From the NCBI GenBank assembly GCA_014529385.2, contig CM043946.1:38078058-38142057 (forward strand): a stretch of DNA of 64,000 nt, written 5' to 3'. The notes beneath the pieces are model-generated. The model saw only the letters and a program-made list of their open reading frames with translations, searched no databases and was not told the origin of the DNA. Made by a program: the position numbers and the translations under genes. Source of the DNA: Adiantum capillus-veneris. Lineage: Eukaryota > Streptophyta > Polypodiopsida > Polypodiales > Pteridaceae. Positions 1 to 10,087 of the stretch are shown here, in pieces; position 1 is the first letter of the stretch; each line of letters opens with the position of its first letter.

Positions 1-970
1 GGAACTCCGGATAAGAGAAAGCCATGGCTACCCAAATTATGATGCTTTAAGAACCTCTTTGAACACAGGTGCAAGAACCCAAAACTTTTCACTATTCAAT
101 CCCCAGAAACTTCAATGGAGCTTGTCTTTAGATAAGGACAAACACATGCACATCAAATGAGTTTTCATAGTTGATCATCGGAATTACAACAGGCAAAGGA
201 CAATCCAGTATCTCCCTTAATCTTCTTGGCCCGAACATAAAAACTATGCGCTGCTGGAAAAAAATCTTCCTGGACACATGAACATTTATCTGGATTCTCT
301 GAGTTAAATGAAAAGGAGTGAATTGAGGTCCATTTTGATCATCCATTAAAGCCAACCATGCAGCTCCCAAGAAGGCACACCTGACTCAACCTCTGATTTT
401 GCCAAAATTTCAGCAGCATAACAGCATAAATGGCTCAAAATACCAAAAAACCAGCCATCATAACTTGGGAAAATTTCAACAGAGTTTCCCCAGAAGTAGA
501 GCAGTAGGAACCCAAAATATAGACTGTCTATGTATGCATAAACTGTCAACAATAGAACCCGAGCATCAAGTAGGACTCACTAGTACATAGCCTATGGCGA
601 GGTCACAAAAAGGGTGCTCCAGCTACCTGTATCACCGAAAGGATCTCCACATTTGAGAATCCCCCAGCTCAATAAAAACCTCACGCTATCGACCCTCACA
701 CGAAAGCTAATGCAAATCGCGTATAGTCAAGTCTCAGAAATGACTATCTTCCAGACCAAGTCTCAGAAATGGCTGGGACTGCCAAATAAAACCATATATG
801 GCTCCACAAAGGCGTACTATTGCAGTTTCCACAAGTAACGTACAATCCAGCAGACAATTCGCTCAAATAGGCGCCAAGTGATGCATACCCACAACAACTG
901 CAAGTGACATCACTGCTAGTATATCACTGTACTCCAGCTACCTGTACCTGTGTGAATCACCTGTACATGT
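1..970. other. Unassigned intergenic DNA
   Basis: No recognisable protein domain, terminal repeat or RNA gene was found on either strand. The open frames here are short and resemble no family known to me. Composition is ordinary AT-leaning plant DNA. Confidence 0.5.
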
Positions 971-1020
971 ACCTGTAACCTGTAACCTGTAACCTGTAAT
1001 CTGCAACCTGCAACCTGTAA
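971..1020. repeat. Heptamer tandem repeat (ACCTGTA)n
   Basis: Seven imperfect copies of the 7-bp unit ACCTGTA run head to tail. Two units carry TCTGCA/CCTGCA variants, and looser copies lie just upstream from about 938. The unit is not the plant telomere repeat CCCTAAA. It is followed by a short triplication of CGAAGCT. Confidence 0.8.
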
Positions 1021-2230
1021 TCCCGAAGCTCGAAGCTCGAAGCAGAAGGTACTCGAAGAAGATCCTCCGTGGGGGCACCAAAAGAATGTGAGCGGGATGA
1101 AAACACACACAACGCCTCTATAACGACCCGACACACACTCTTGGGAAGATACACACACACACACACACACTATGGGGCACCACTCGGCTTACACAACACA
1201 CCTGGCCGAGATAGGGAACACACCTCTGGAGTGAGAGGAGAGAGACTATCCACTTGCCCACTCCACACAGAGACACACACATACACAAAAACTCAGCTCA
1301 AAAGAGGAGAACTTCTGATGTTTAGATACAAATGAGCTTGGGCCAACACCAATGGGGCAAACAGCTCACACAATATGGGTAAAAGATACCAGATACAATC
1401 ACAAATTGGAGAAGAAGCTTCACTCACCAGAGAAGATTACACAGAAAAACAGCAGAAAAAGAGTGAGGAATTTGGCAAAATGGATAGCGCCATCGCGTCC
1501 AGAACGGCCCAAAACCCCAGTCTACAATGTCAAAGTGCTCAAATCCGACCTCGGATGAGCAGTTTATGGCCAAAACAGGCTCCAAAATGAGCAAAAACAC
1601 ACCTGCGGCTGTTCCTCCTCTCTTCTCCACGTTTTTTCTGGTCTTCTCTCTCTTTTTTCAGTTCCCACACTTAGCTTTATTACTTGGGCACCCTTGGCTT
1701 TGTAGATGACCTCAAACGGACCCCGAACAGGCCAAAAGCTGACCTCGCAGTGCATAGTTGTCACCTTTTTGCATCATTTGCACACCTGGCACTCAGCTTT
1801 TTTCCAATAATGCATCTCGCCACCACGTGAAGTGGCCCCAAAAAGTGGTCCTAATGATGAACTTTCTGCATAACTCCCACAAGAAAACACCCACGTTGTG
1901 TCCGTCCTCATCCGCGTGCAAATATTGACCTCGTTCGCCCTCCTGATGCCACTAGATGCCATCTGACGCACCTGCTGACCTCACGTCGTCGGCCCGCGGA
2001 TAGCTTCGTCGAGAAGTTTTACGCACTATAAACTCCTCATTATTGTAGAAAAAACATAGTGGTACTGATAATAGTGAAAATCGATGCACTATGTACACAC
2101 TGTCCTACCTGTACACATGTGGGCCCCACATAACCACCTGGCTCTGAAAAATGGGCAATTCTTTATTTGATGCACCATGCATGTATATGTACATATGTGC
2201 AATCCCTTGCTCCAAAAAACTCCTGACAAC
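1021..2230. other. Unassigned DNA left of CACTA-1
   Basis: Contains a short CA run near 1150-1170 and no recognisable coding domain. CACTA-1 should end in a terminal repeat here, but none is visible. This stretch may be DNA that replaced the lost 3' end of that transposon. Confidence 0.4.
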
Positions 2231-2442
2231 GCAAAGACCATTAAATACAATGACGTAATGACTCATATAAATACAATGACGCAATGAATTGAGTGATAGA
2301 AGAGGCAAGTCGAAAACTCAGAATTTTCAATCAAAAGATGTGAGCGCGAGTAGAAAAGAGCGTTATACACCATGGAAGGTACTTAGAGAGCCAGAGCTTT
2401 TACAACACGGAGCAAAATTGTTTAAATACAATATTTGTGGCT

Positions 2443-4946
2443 TTAAGAGATCTCTCTCTCATCCTCGCATAACTCAGCATAACTTCCTATATCTATATAG
2501 AGCTCTCCGTTTAAACACATATCCTCTGTTTCATTTTGTAGCTCCTCTGCATGCACCCCATATAGAGTAGTAGCATCTTGATGCTCCTCTGGCACCACCG
2601 CAGCGGCTTTTGATTGAGCATCTTCTCTGATCTCCTCCATTGATGCCGTTGTGATTGGCACATGGTAGCCTTCATACGTCCTTGCACTACAAGGGGCTAC
2701 CTCTATGACGTACCACCAGTTTGATGTAGACTTTGTGGGATGAAATATTACCTGCGAGAGCCACATAACTTACATGAGAGCTTTCAAGCACATAACTTGT
2801 AAAAGGGGGATGTTAACTATTTACATACTTACTTGTTCACAATGCTCGGGTAGTACGAAAGTGTCTCTTAGGTCAGTCCATTTCTTAGTAGAATCCACCT
2901 CAAGAAAACCAGTCCATTTCAAACCGGTAAGCTTTCCTTCTTTAGTAAAACACGTTCGGAGCGAGTGCATTACGCCAGTGGGGGTCCGCAAAGATCGAAT
3001 GGTCTCTTTTACTTTGCGTTCTTGGGCTCCTGTGAAAATCCATGGTGCTTTAGGGAGTTTTATCGATCCATCAGACGCTGTTTGCGACCAATATTGCTCC
3101 ATACGATCCACATTTCTAAGGTCAACTCTGGCTCCCAAAGTATCTTTCTTGCCGGTCAGATGGTCCCATAGTAGATTACCCACATTCTTCAATATGTGCA
3201 TTGGATCGAGCAAGTGATTGATCATGAGTCGGGGCCAGTATGGTAACTCGTACCATAGAGATAGTCTCTTCATCCCTAGAGGCAATCCGTCATCGCACAT
3301 CTCCTTCTGCTCTAACCATGCTTGTGCAGACATCCTTGGTGGCTCTCTTCCCAAAAAGCCGTCGCGTAACACATGATTCTCTGGAAGATACGCTTGATGA
3401 CCTTCGTAGATTTGCTTCTTCAGTGAGGGCACCCTACGTGCATTCAGTCTAGGTCAACATGTGACACATGCTCTGTATCCGCTTGTTTGAAGCCCTGCAT
3501 GTATACACATGATATTAGATCAACTATGGGAAAAAACAAGATTTACAGTGTCTGAGTGAGGAGTGTCAATAGATCACCTGAGCATTCTGTTAGCCCGGGA
3601 TAGTCATGCATGGTCCACATTAGAATGCCTCTGATCAAAGCATTCCGTCGTCCTGTGTGTCGGCTCATATCCACCACCTCTATGCCAATCCACAATTGTT
3701 GTAGCTCTTCCAATAGTGGACGAAGATACACATCCATATTCCCCACTTTATATCGCCCTGGCACAATCAAGCTTAGCCATAGGTGCCCCTTCTTCGTAGT
3801 CAACCACGGGGGAATGTTGTAGTTGACGATGACAACGGGCCATACACTGTAAGATGTTGATCTTTGACCAAATGGATTTACGCCATCCATAGCCAGGCCT
3901 AAGCGCAAATTTCGAGCTTCCCTGGCAAAATCTGACCATGTTCCATCTATATGTTTCCAGGATGCGCAATCTGCAGGAATTCGTAGCACACCATCTGAAG
4001 ATTTATTCTCCTCATGCCATGATGCTAGGGCGGCCATGGACTTACATTCGAAGAAATGCTTGATGCGAGGAAGCAGAGGAAAATGTCGCAAAACCTTTTG
4101 TGGAATTTTTGTCCCGTGGAGATCTACTCGATATCTTTCGGAATCACATTTTGGACACTTCTCCATGTCTATGTATTCCCCTCTGAAAAGAATGCGGTCA
4201 TTAGGACAAGCGTGGATAGAATTGTAATCCATCCCCAAGTTTCGCAAAATCTTTCTTGCTTCATCTCGGGAATCTGGCATCACATTGTCAGCTGGTAGTA
4301 TGTGCTCTTTAAGCAATCTACACAACATAAAAATACGATACAGTCGTGTAAAAATCTATCAGATCATTATACATTTAGAGTTTTATTAAAGTAAACTAAT
4401 TGTAATAGATCACCTGAAAAGCGCTGTGACGCTAGTGTCACTCCATCCAAACTTTGCCTGCATGTTGAGAAGAACCAGGAGTGCTTTCAATCTAGACATA
4501 CGTGCTCCATTATACAATGGCGTATCGGCTTCACTTTTCATATCATCATAGATAAGCCTTTCTGAATCCATGATCGTCTCGATCATTTCATCAATCTCGG
4601 GCTCAAACATTGCCTCGTTGGGAATGTGCTCTGCATGATCATCCCCCGAGCTGTCAGAGGCTACATCTTGTGGCCTCACATATGCTGCTTGACCAAAGCG
4701 CCTGTGAACACGTCTATTGGGTTGCAAGATTGCTGCTTGTTGGCCAGCGTCAGAGTCCGACGAGTTATAATTGGCAACAACTCGATCTATAATAGATGGA
4801 TCGAACTTGCCAAATTCGCGAACGTGCTGCAAAGAAACACGTCTTGTCTGTCGCACAGCATGCTTGCATTGATTACAAGGACACAAGACCCTCGTTGAGA
4901 GATAGGTGTTTCGGTTGGACGGTCCCACATCCTCGTCACTACTCAT
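2443..4946 (-). pseudogene. CACTA-1 TNP2-like transposase, internally deleted
   Basis: Minus-strand exons at about 4946-4413, 4320-3580 and 3490-2840, and 2766-2443, resemble a plant En/Spm TNP2 transposase. The first exon carries the N-terminal zinc-binding transposase-associated segment (LCPCNQCKHAV). The second holds the Transposase_21 core, with the family signatures LAMDGVNPFGQ, VWPVV, NIPPWL and DVYLRPLLEEL. This exon is uninterrupted here, whereas CACTA-2 has a nonsense codon in it. In the third exon GKLTGLK runs directly into the C-terminal sequence WTGFLEVDSTKKW, so the DUF4218 region and part of DUF4216 are gone. Exon 1 differs from CACTA-2 at only five of 178 residues. A functional transposase is not expected. 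Confidence 0.88.
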
Positions 4947-5007
4947 AATGAGAATAAAAATCTTATAACCTGGACAACAAATTTAATATTCTATTGGCAT
5001 TCTTCAT

Positions 5008-5011
<4 letters not shown>

Positions 5012-5078
<67 letters not shown>
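5012..5078. repeat. (CT)n microsatellite
   Basis: About 33 uninterrupted CT units just upstream of the CACTA-1 transposase start. The matching place in CACTA-2 (about 22002-22031) holds a much shorter, interrupted GA run, so the array changed length after the two copies separated. Confidence 0.95.
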
Positions 5079-5080
<2 letters not shown>

Positions 5081-5339
5081 ACCTCACATTCTCTAGTCAT
5101 GTGCAATCCCCGCACACCTCGGTCTAGAGGTGCACGGAGATCAGAACCACCGGGTTATAATCTCGTCTTTATTGGTCAATACCTATATTTGTGGGTACAA
5201 GAAATCTACAGACCCACGTCTACATGATACTACATGTAGTGGACAAAACCCCTTTGCCTCTTCTCTAGCTGTAGCACTTCACAGCATCTTAACATCTTTT
5301 CACAGTAGATCTTTTCACTGTTTGTCTAACTCTAAACCC

Positions 5340-6260
5340 TAAACCGTAAGTAATTCTTGCGTGGACTCGATCTAACATAAATAACCGTAAATCTAAATAA
5401 ACGTAAATCTAACTAAAAATAAACCTAAATCTAATTTAACGTAAGTCTACATCTAACCTAATCTTTAACGTCTTTTGGGATAGTTTCGTACGACGTTAAA
5501 ACTCTCTTCTTCTTGTGTGTGTGTGTGGGTAAACCTAAATAAACCTAAGTCTAATCTAATATAACATAAATCTAAATCTAACGTAAATTATGTTATATTA
5601 AAAACAAAGAACTAAACTAACAGGGATTATAAGAACCTTAAAACTCATTTAACACATAATTTTTCACATAACTCGGCAAGAGTTGGCATTCTCATCACTA
5701 AAGATGTGAGAGTTAACTTCCGGCGGTGACGCTGCCTCATCTCCATCCACATCTGACGACAGTAATTGGCCCTTTAGACCGTTCTTGCTCTTGTTACTAA
5801 CTTTGAGGTTGCTGTTGAATGACTAGAGGTTGTCTAGATGGTCATTGTGTCGGGGATGTAGTGACTCTTGCCGCCCTGAAGATCCACCTTCTTCCCTATC
5901 TTCTGAAGATATTTCACCAGTACTTTTGGATCGATGGAGCCCACCATGAGTGAAGGCAGCAATACCCTATATTCCATTGAGGGCTTTCTTCACCCGCTTC
6001 ATGCAGGCATCGCAGTCTATGGAGACCTAAATCTAATCTAATATAACGTAAATCTAAATCTAGCGTAAATAAACGTAAATCTAATTAAAAATAAACCTAA
6101 ATCTAATCTAATTTAACTTAAATAAACCTAAATCTAATTTAACATAAGTCTACATCTAACCTAATCTTTAACGTCTTTTAGGATAGTTTCCTACGACGTT
6201 ATAACTCTCTTCTTCTTGTGTGTGTACGTGTGTGTGGATGTGTGTGCCAATAAAAAGAGA
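5340..6260. repeat. Direct repeats of TAAATCTAA-rich DNA flanking the HIPP fragment
   Basis: Two similar blocks (about 5380-5530 and 6025-6250) are made of variants of AACGTAAATCTAA and AAACCTAAATC. Each ends with TCTTTAACGTCTTTT, a TACGACGTTA box, and CTTCTTCTTGTGTGTG. They bracket the captured HIPP segment. CACTA-2 has the same arrangement at about 20900-21060 and 21480-21730. The symmetry suggests that the segment entered between, or was bounded by, duplicated element DNA. Confidence 0.75.
5656..6020 (-). pseudogene. Captured HIPP-like (heavy-metal-associated domain) fragment, copy 1
   Basis: The minus strand encodes IDCDACMKRVKKALNGI, the first half of an HMA metal-binding domain with its CxxC motif. 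In a shifted frame it then encodes GSVDPKVLVKYLQKIGKK, the end of the same domain in heavy-metal-associated isoprenylated plant proteins. The middle of the domain is missing, and a stop follows NGI. A Ser/Asn/Asp-rich tail (LLSSDVDGDEAASPPEV) follows, as in HIPPs. It lies in the 5' part of CACTA-1, sense with the transposase. No HIPP function is expected. Confidence 0.75.
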
Positions 6261-6431
6261 TAAATGGTATAACCTTTCTATCACCCATGCCAAGTATGAT
6301 AGATTGATTATGCCATTTCCCTCTTGAATAATAGGTCTTGAGTTCAACTCCTCGTCGGCTAGATCTTTAGGTCTTTTAATTTTAATTCGTTTCCTACGAC
6401 GTTAAATTAGTTTCTGTCTCTTTCTCTCCCA

Positions 6432-6643
6432 ATGTGTGTGCGTTTTTTTGGATCGTATGCATGTTTTCTCTCTCTTTTCCTCTCTCAATGTGTGCGTTTT
6501 TTGTTTATGCATGTTCTCTCTCTCTTTTCCTCTCTCAATGCGTGCGTTTTTTGTTTATGCATGCTCTCTCTCTCTTTTCCTCTCTCAATGTGTGTGTGCA
6601 TTCTTTGTTTATGTATGTGTGTGTGCGCGTTTTTGTTTATGTT

Positions 6644-6687
<44 letters not shown>

Positions 6688-6694
6688 AACACTA

Positions 6695-6743
<49 letters not shown>

Positions 6744-6770
6744 AAGAGGGGAAGGGAACATGAGAATGAG
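6432..6770. repeat. ~57-bp minisatellite plus CT/GA microsatellites
   Basis: Four degenerate units run on the pattern GCGTTTTTTGTTTATGCATG, then CTCTCTCTTTTCCTCTCTCAATGTGT. They are followed by (CT)n at about 6648-6683 and (GT)n/(GA)n. CACTA-2 carries the inverted counterpart at about 20400-20700. Long open frames here are artefacts of the repeat. Confidence 0.85.
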
Positions 6771-6929
6771 GAGACGGAAGGAGCATACCTGGCTCTCCTT
6801 CCTCTCCTCGTGTGTGTGAGTGTGCGTGTGGAGAAGAAAAAGAGAGAGAGAGAGAGGGAGAGCGTTACCTGCTCCTTGCTTGAGGGCGCCAAAAAACTTA
6901 GATCTGAGATCTGAGTTTTTGGGCGCGCT

Positions 6930-7071
6930 TTGTTATTTTTTTAGCCCAGCCGGCGTCGCTATGAGTGTCGCAAATTTACAAAGAAATTTGTGACGCTCAT
7001 AGCGACGCCGGGATTTGTTTTTTTGAGCGTCGCTGTGTGAGCGTCGCTAATATGAATAGCCTCTTGTAGTG
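6930..7071. repeat. CACTA-1 5' terminus and subterminal repeats
   Basis: The terminal CACTACAAGAGG (inverted, ending at 7071) is followed inward by copies of AGCGACGCTC and a long imperfect hairpin whose arms read GCGTCGCTATGAG and its complement. En/Spm-type elements bind their accessory protein at such subterminal motifs. That role is inferred here from family knowledge. Confidence 0.85.
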
Positions 7072-8517
7072 AAAAAAACTTGAAAAGAAAGCAATCTAAA
7101 AGTCATTGATAGAAACCTGTGACGTCACACATCCGGGTTGAGACTTAATATACATTCTTTATTGAGTTAAAACCACACTATCACTGAAAATTGTGAGTAT
7201 GAAAAAAAAAGATTGAAATAGTTTAAGACTTAACGCATAAAAACACTTCAAACGTGGGATGCACATTTTAACTTAATTTTGAGTCGAAACTTGCCTTAAA
7301 AAAAGACGAAAAATAGAGCCAGATTTAAATTTATCACCAGCAAATGCTTCAAATTATAAAAACCCGAATAGTTTAAAATTTATTATTTGTCCGTTTTTTC
7401 TTCAGTTAAGAATTAAAGATGATGTTGTCAATCCTTGCAAGCTACAGCAATGTGTAATGTGCATTGTGCACCACCCTTCAAAGTTTCAAACTAACTATAG
7501 TCCACTGTCTAAAGTTTAAACTCTAAAGACCAGTAGTCTACGGTCTACCCCAATAATCAATTTCAAGACAAGTATTGTAAAATCTCCGGTTCAAATTTGT
7601 CTTGAAGGGCTTTTTTATTTTTGTATATTTGTGAAAATGATTTTTCTCGGACAGTGCTTCAAACTAACTATATCTAAATCTCTAAAGACCAGTAGTCTAA
7701 ACTCTACCCCAATAATCAATTTAAAGACAAGTCCCCAAAAAGAAAGAACTCTTTCAATTCTTACGTTCTGACAAGCGCGCAGGGCGAGAATCAAGATTAG
7801 TCGAGATGAAGGAAGGTGGGCAACGGGTGTGTGAGCTGAGGCCACTGCAGGTCGGAGACGCAACAGCTCGGTCTGCAGGTTGCAGAATGTAGAATGCAGG
7901 TCGCAGGCAGGTCGGAGACTCAAAAACGCAGTAGGTTGATGCAGCAGGGTGGGGAGTCTGGACGGCGGCAGGCTGCAGTAGCTTGGCTGCTCAAGCCTCG
8001 AACGAGGGCAGGGCCGTAGGAAATCAAAAACGAAACCTGCGCAGCGTGAGCAAGGGAGTACTGAGTGCAGTGAGGAGATAACGAAAGGCCCGTAAATTCG
8101 TAACATTTCCTTTTTAGGTATTTGTGCTTTGTACGATGTACATGCGTTCACACCTCAAAGTTCAGTGTTCACATGGCCAAATTTCAAATTAAGTGCAAAC
8201 TCACGTCTCATTGCTCAGTGCTCACTGCCAACTGGCAAGTTGAAGGCAATCGCTCACAATATCATGAAACTCTAACCTATGGGCCATCACTAAACTTGGT
8301 CTAAATAGTAAAGAACTTGTTCAATTTGAAATCAATTTTTGAAGGGCAATTGGATGGCCGACCCTTCTAATGACAGACCATAGCAATTTTCTTCCTTCGC
8401 AATTGAAGGACAACTTCAATTCGATCCCTTCAAATGCAGGGTTCTTCACGACTCTACCCTTCCTACACAGGGTTAATAGCCATTTGAAGGGTAGAAGGGC
8501 GTCAAAAACTATCGCTG
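7072..8517. other. Unassigned DNA with a ~55-bp duplication
   Basis: No domain was recognised. A segment reading CTAAAGACCAGTAGTCTA then CCCCAATAATCAATTT occurs at about 7517-7570 and again at 7683-7735. A short run of CAGGTCGGAGAC variants lies at 7840-7920. The 178-residue minus-strand frame at 7615-8151 resembles no known family and overlaps these repeats. Confidence 0.5.
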
Positions 8518-8559
8518 GCCCAACCCCCTCGCCGCCAGGGATCTTAGCTGCTGATATGA

Positions 8560-9552
8560 TTACCTTATCATGAAGTAGTTTCGTCTTCAGAATAATTCTG
8601 ACAGAAACATTGAAAGATGTTGAGGCTATCATATCTTCTCGATCTATTGATAGATGAACAATTTGCACATTGTTGCAGACTGCCTAGTGAATTCCAATGC
8701 AAGGGAATCAGGCCATGTTGCAAGGTCAAGAAGGGAAGAGAAGGGTTTGAAGTAACAAAGAACATAGCTTGCTTGCAGCCCTCGCTTCTCATTACCTAGG
8801 GAAGCAAAAGCTCCTTGCTAGGGTTTCGTATTGTGTATTGATAGCAATTACAGCTTGAACATTTGATGCTTTTTTTGCACTCTTGTACGAAAGACTTGCA
8901 GGCAGTTGTATCTATATTGAAGTGCTTGTAATTAGGAGAGGACTTGATTTGTGTGGCATTGCAGTCAAAGAGAGGAATGACATTCGAGGGGCTGAAGGTG
9001 AAAGCTAAGTGTGCAAAGCTTTGGAGATTGATGGAAGGAGGAGTATAATCACAGATGTTCATGAGAAAGGCAAGATTGTTGCTTTTTTTATTGCTCCAAT
9101 TAAGCAGATGTGGGCTCCATGGAGATTGATGTAGCCATTGCAGGGGTATGAGGAGAGGTTTTGTGTGTAATTCTCACATCCTTCGCTAATATTAGGAAAA
9201 AGAGGGGGACACATCCCCATCACTATGGACGAGTTAAGGTGACTATCTATGGTGGCTTCCAAAGCTCCCTGGTAAATCCAGAACAATGAGGGTGATCAAA
9301 GGATGGTTGGCAGTCAGAGATGAGGAAATCCAAACGCGTGCAATTACAACAATCTACGATGACGATGGGGAAGGAGATGTTAAATTTGTTGGAGGAACAT
9401 GTGGTGTTGCCCTTCAAGGCCAAACAAATTGTCTGGCTAGGGGTAGGGGCAGAGTGGAGCTCGGCATTGATTACAAGTAGAGTATCATACAAGAGGAATG
9501 AGCTATTCCATGCTACAAGCCATGATAAAGGCCTTCTTTTGGTGATCATCAA
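8560..9552 (-). pseudogene. WAK/LRK10-like receptor ectodomain pseudogene, copy A
   Basis: Minus-strand frames resemble the extracellular part of wall-associated or LEAF RUST 10-like receptor kinases. A Cys-rich galacturonan-binding-like start (NKFNISFPI, HPHCSGF) is followed by IPLFDCNATQI and then LHWNSLGSLQQCANCSS and IFQCFCQ. The last pieces fit the WAK_assoc pattern of a GFxLxW-like motif, CxxC and a final CxC. The frame changes at about 9250 and 9060, and an in-frame TAG lies at 8796-8798. No transmembrane segment or kinase follows. Intact relatives are plasma-membrane receptors; this copy is dead. The family call rests on short motifs. Confidence 0.68.
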
Positions 9553-9631
9553 GAGCGCATTGAACGTCAGAGCATCATGATGTCGCAGTTATTATAAGAG
9601 ATGGGATCATGGTGCAGGAGGTCTGGGAAAT

Positions 9632-9978
9632 TGTGAAAACTTAGAGATTAAGTTAAAGGTGATTAATATCATTGTTAATTAATATGCTAATGTCAAGACA
9701 TAAGAGAGTGCAAGATAGAAATAGAGCAATGATAATAGATTGCACTTGAATGGAGAAAGAACACCTTGTTACAAATGAGGGCATCTAATGGGATTTATAG
9801 ACAAGTTGAGGGAGTGAGGATTATTCATCACATGTGAATTATAGGTTGGTGGGAATAGACACATGTTGAGACTTCCATAGGTGGAAGGGGTCCATGTGGG
9901 AATTAGGTGTAAGAACTTTGGGAATGGAGGTAGGTGGAAAGAAGTCCACACTTAATAAAGTAATAATTTACTTTTGCA
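9632..9978 (-). repeat. copia-3 3' LTR
   Basis: 347 bp running TG...CA on the plus strand, nearly identical to 40136-40482 and similar to 14468-14786. The pyrimidine run TCCCCCTTAA at 9979-9988 is the polypurine tract on the element's coding strand. Confidence 0.9.
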
Positions 9979-10087
9979 TCCCCCTTAAGGGTGGACTTCT
10001 CATTGTAATGCATTGAGATTGATGAACTAAAAAGATTTGTGAAGTAGCCATGTCGTAGATACATGCTATCCCCCCTCAATGAGAAGT

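Larger units (their letters stand above)
2231..7071 (-). mobile_element. CACTA-1: 3'-truncated, internally deleted CACTA transposon
   Basis: Read on the minus strand, the element starts at 7071 with CACTACAAGAGGC, the same 5' terminus as CACTA-2. The two copies stay closely similar through the subterminal GCGTCGCTAT repeats, the HIPP fragment and the transposase exons. Homology stops near 2231, just after the transposase 3' UTR, so the second gene and the 3' terminus are missing. A further deletion inside the transposase removes the part matching about 24144-25376 of CACTA-2. The right flank is AAA; no matching 3-bp duplication can be assigned because the other end is lost. It should be immobile without help, and probably immobile altogether with one end missing. 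Confidence 0.9.
8518..10053. repeat. Segmental duplication, copy A (empty site for copia-1)
   Basis: This 1.5 kb block recurs at 18799-19520 joined to 39718-40560. It contains the receptor-ectodomain pseudogene and the left LTR of copia-3 with about 75 bp of adjacent internal sequence. Copy A reads straight through ACACATCCCCATCACTATGG around 9210, exactly where copy B is split by the copia-1 nest. It is therefore the unoccupied form of that target site. Copia-3 was already present when the segment duplicated. Confidence 0.9.

Noticed and set aside
2024-2050. CACTATAAACTCC as the missing 3' terminus of CACTA-1
   Set aside because: It does not match the CACTA-2 3' end (CACTACAAGAGGTTGTG inverted), has no GCGACGCT array beside it, and its flank ACG does not match AAA at the other end.
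2691-2705. CACTACAAGGGG as a transposon terminus
   Set aside because: It lies inside the transposase C-terminal coding exon shared with CACTA-2.
7615-8151. 178-residue minus-strand gene
   Set aside because: No family resemblance, Cys/Arg/Leu-rich composition without recognisable structure, and overlap with local repeats.
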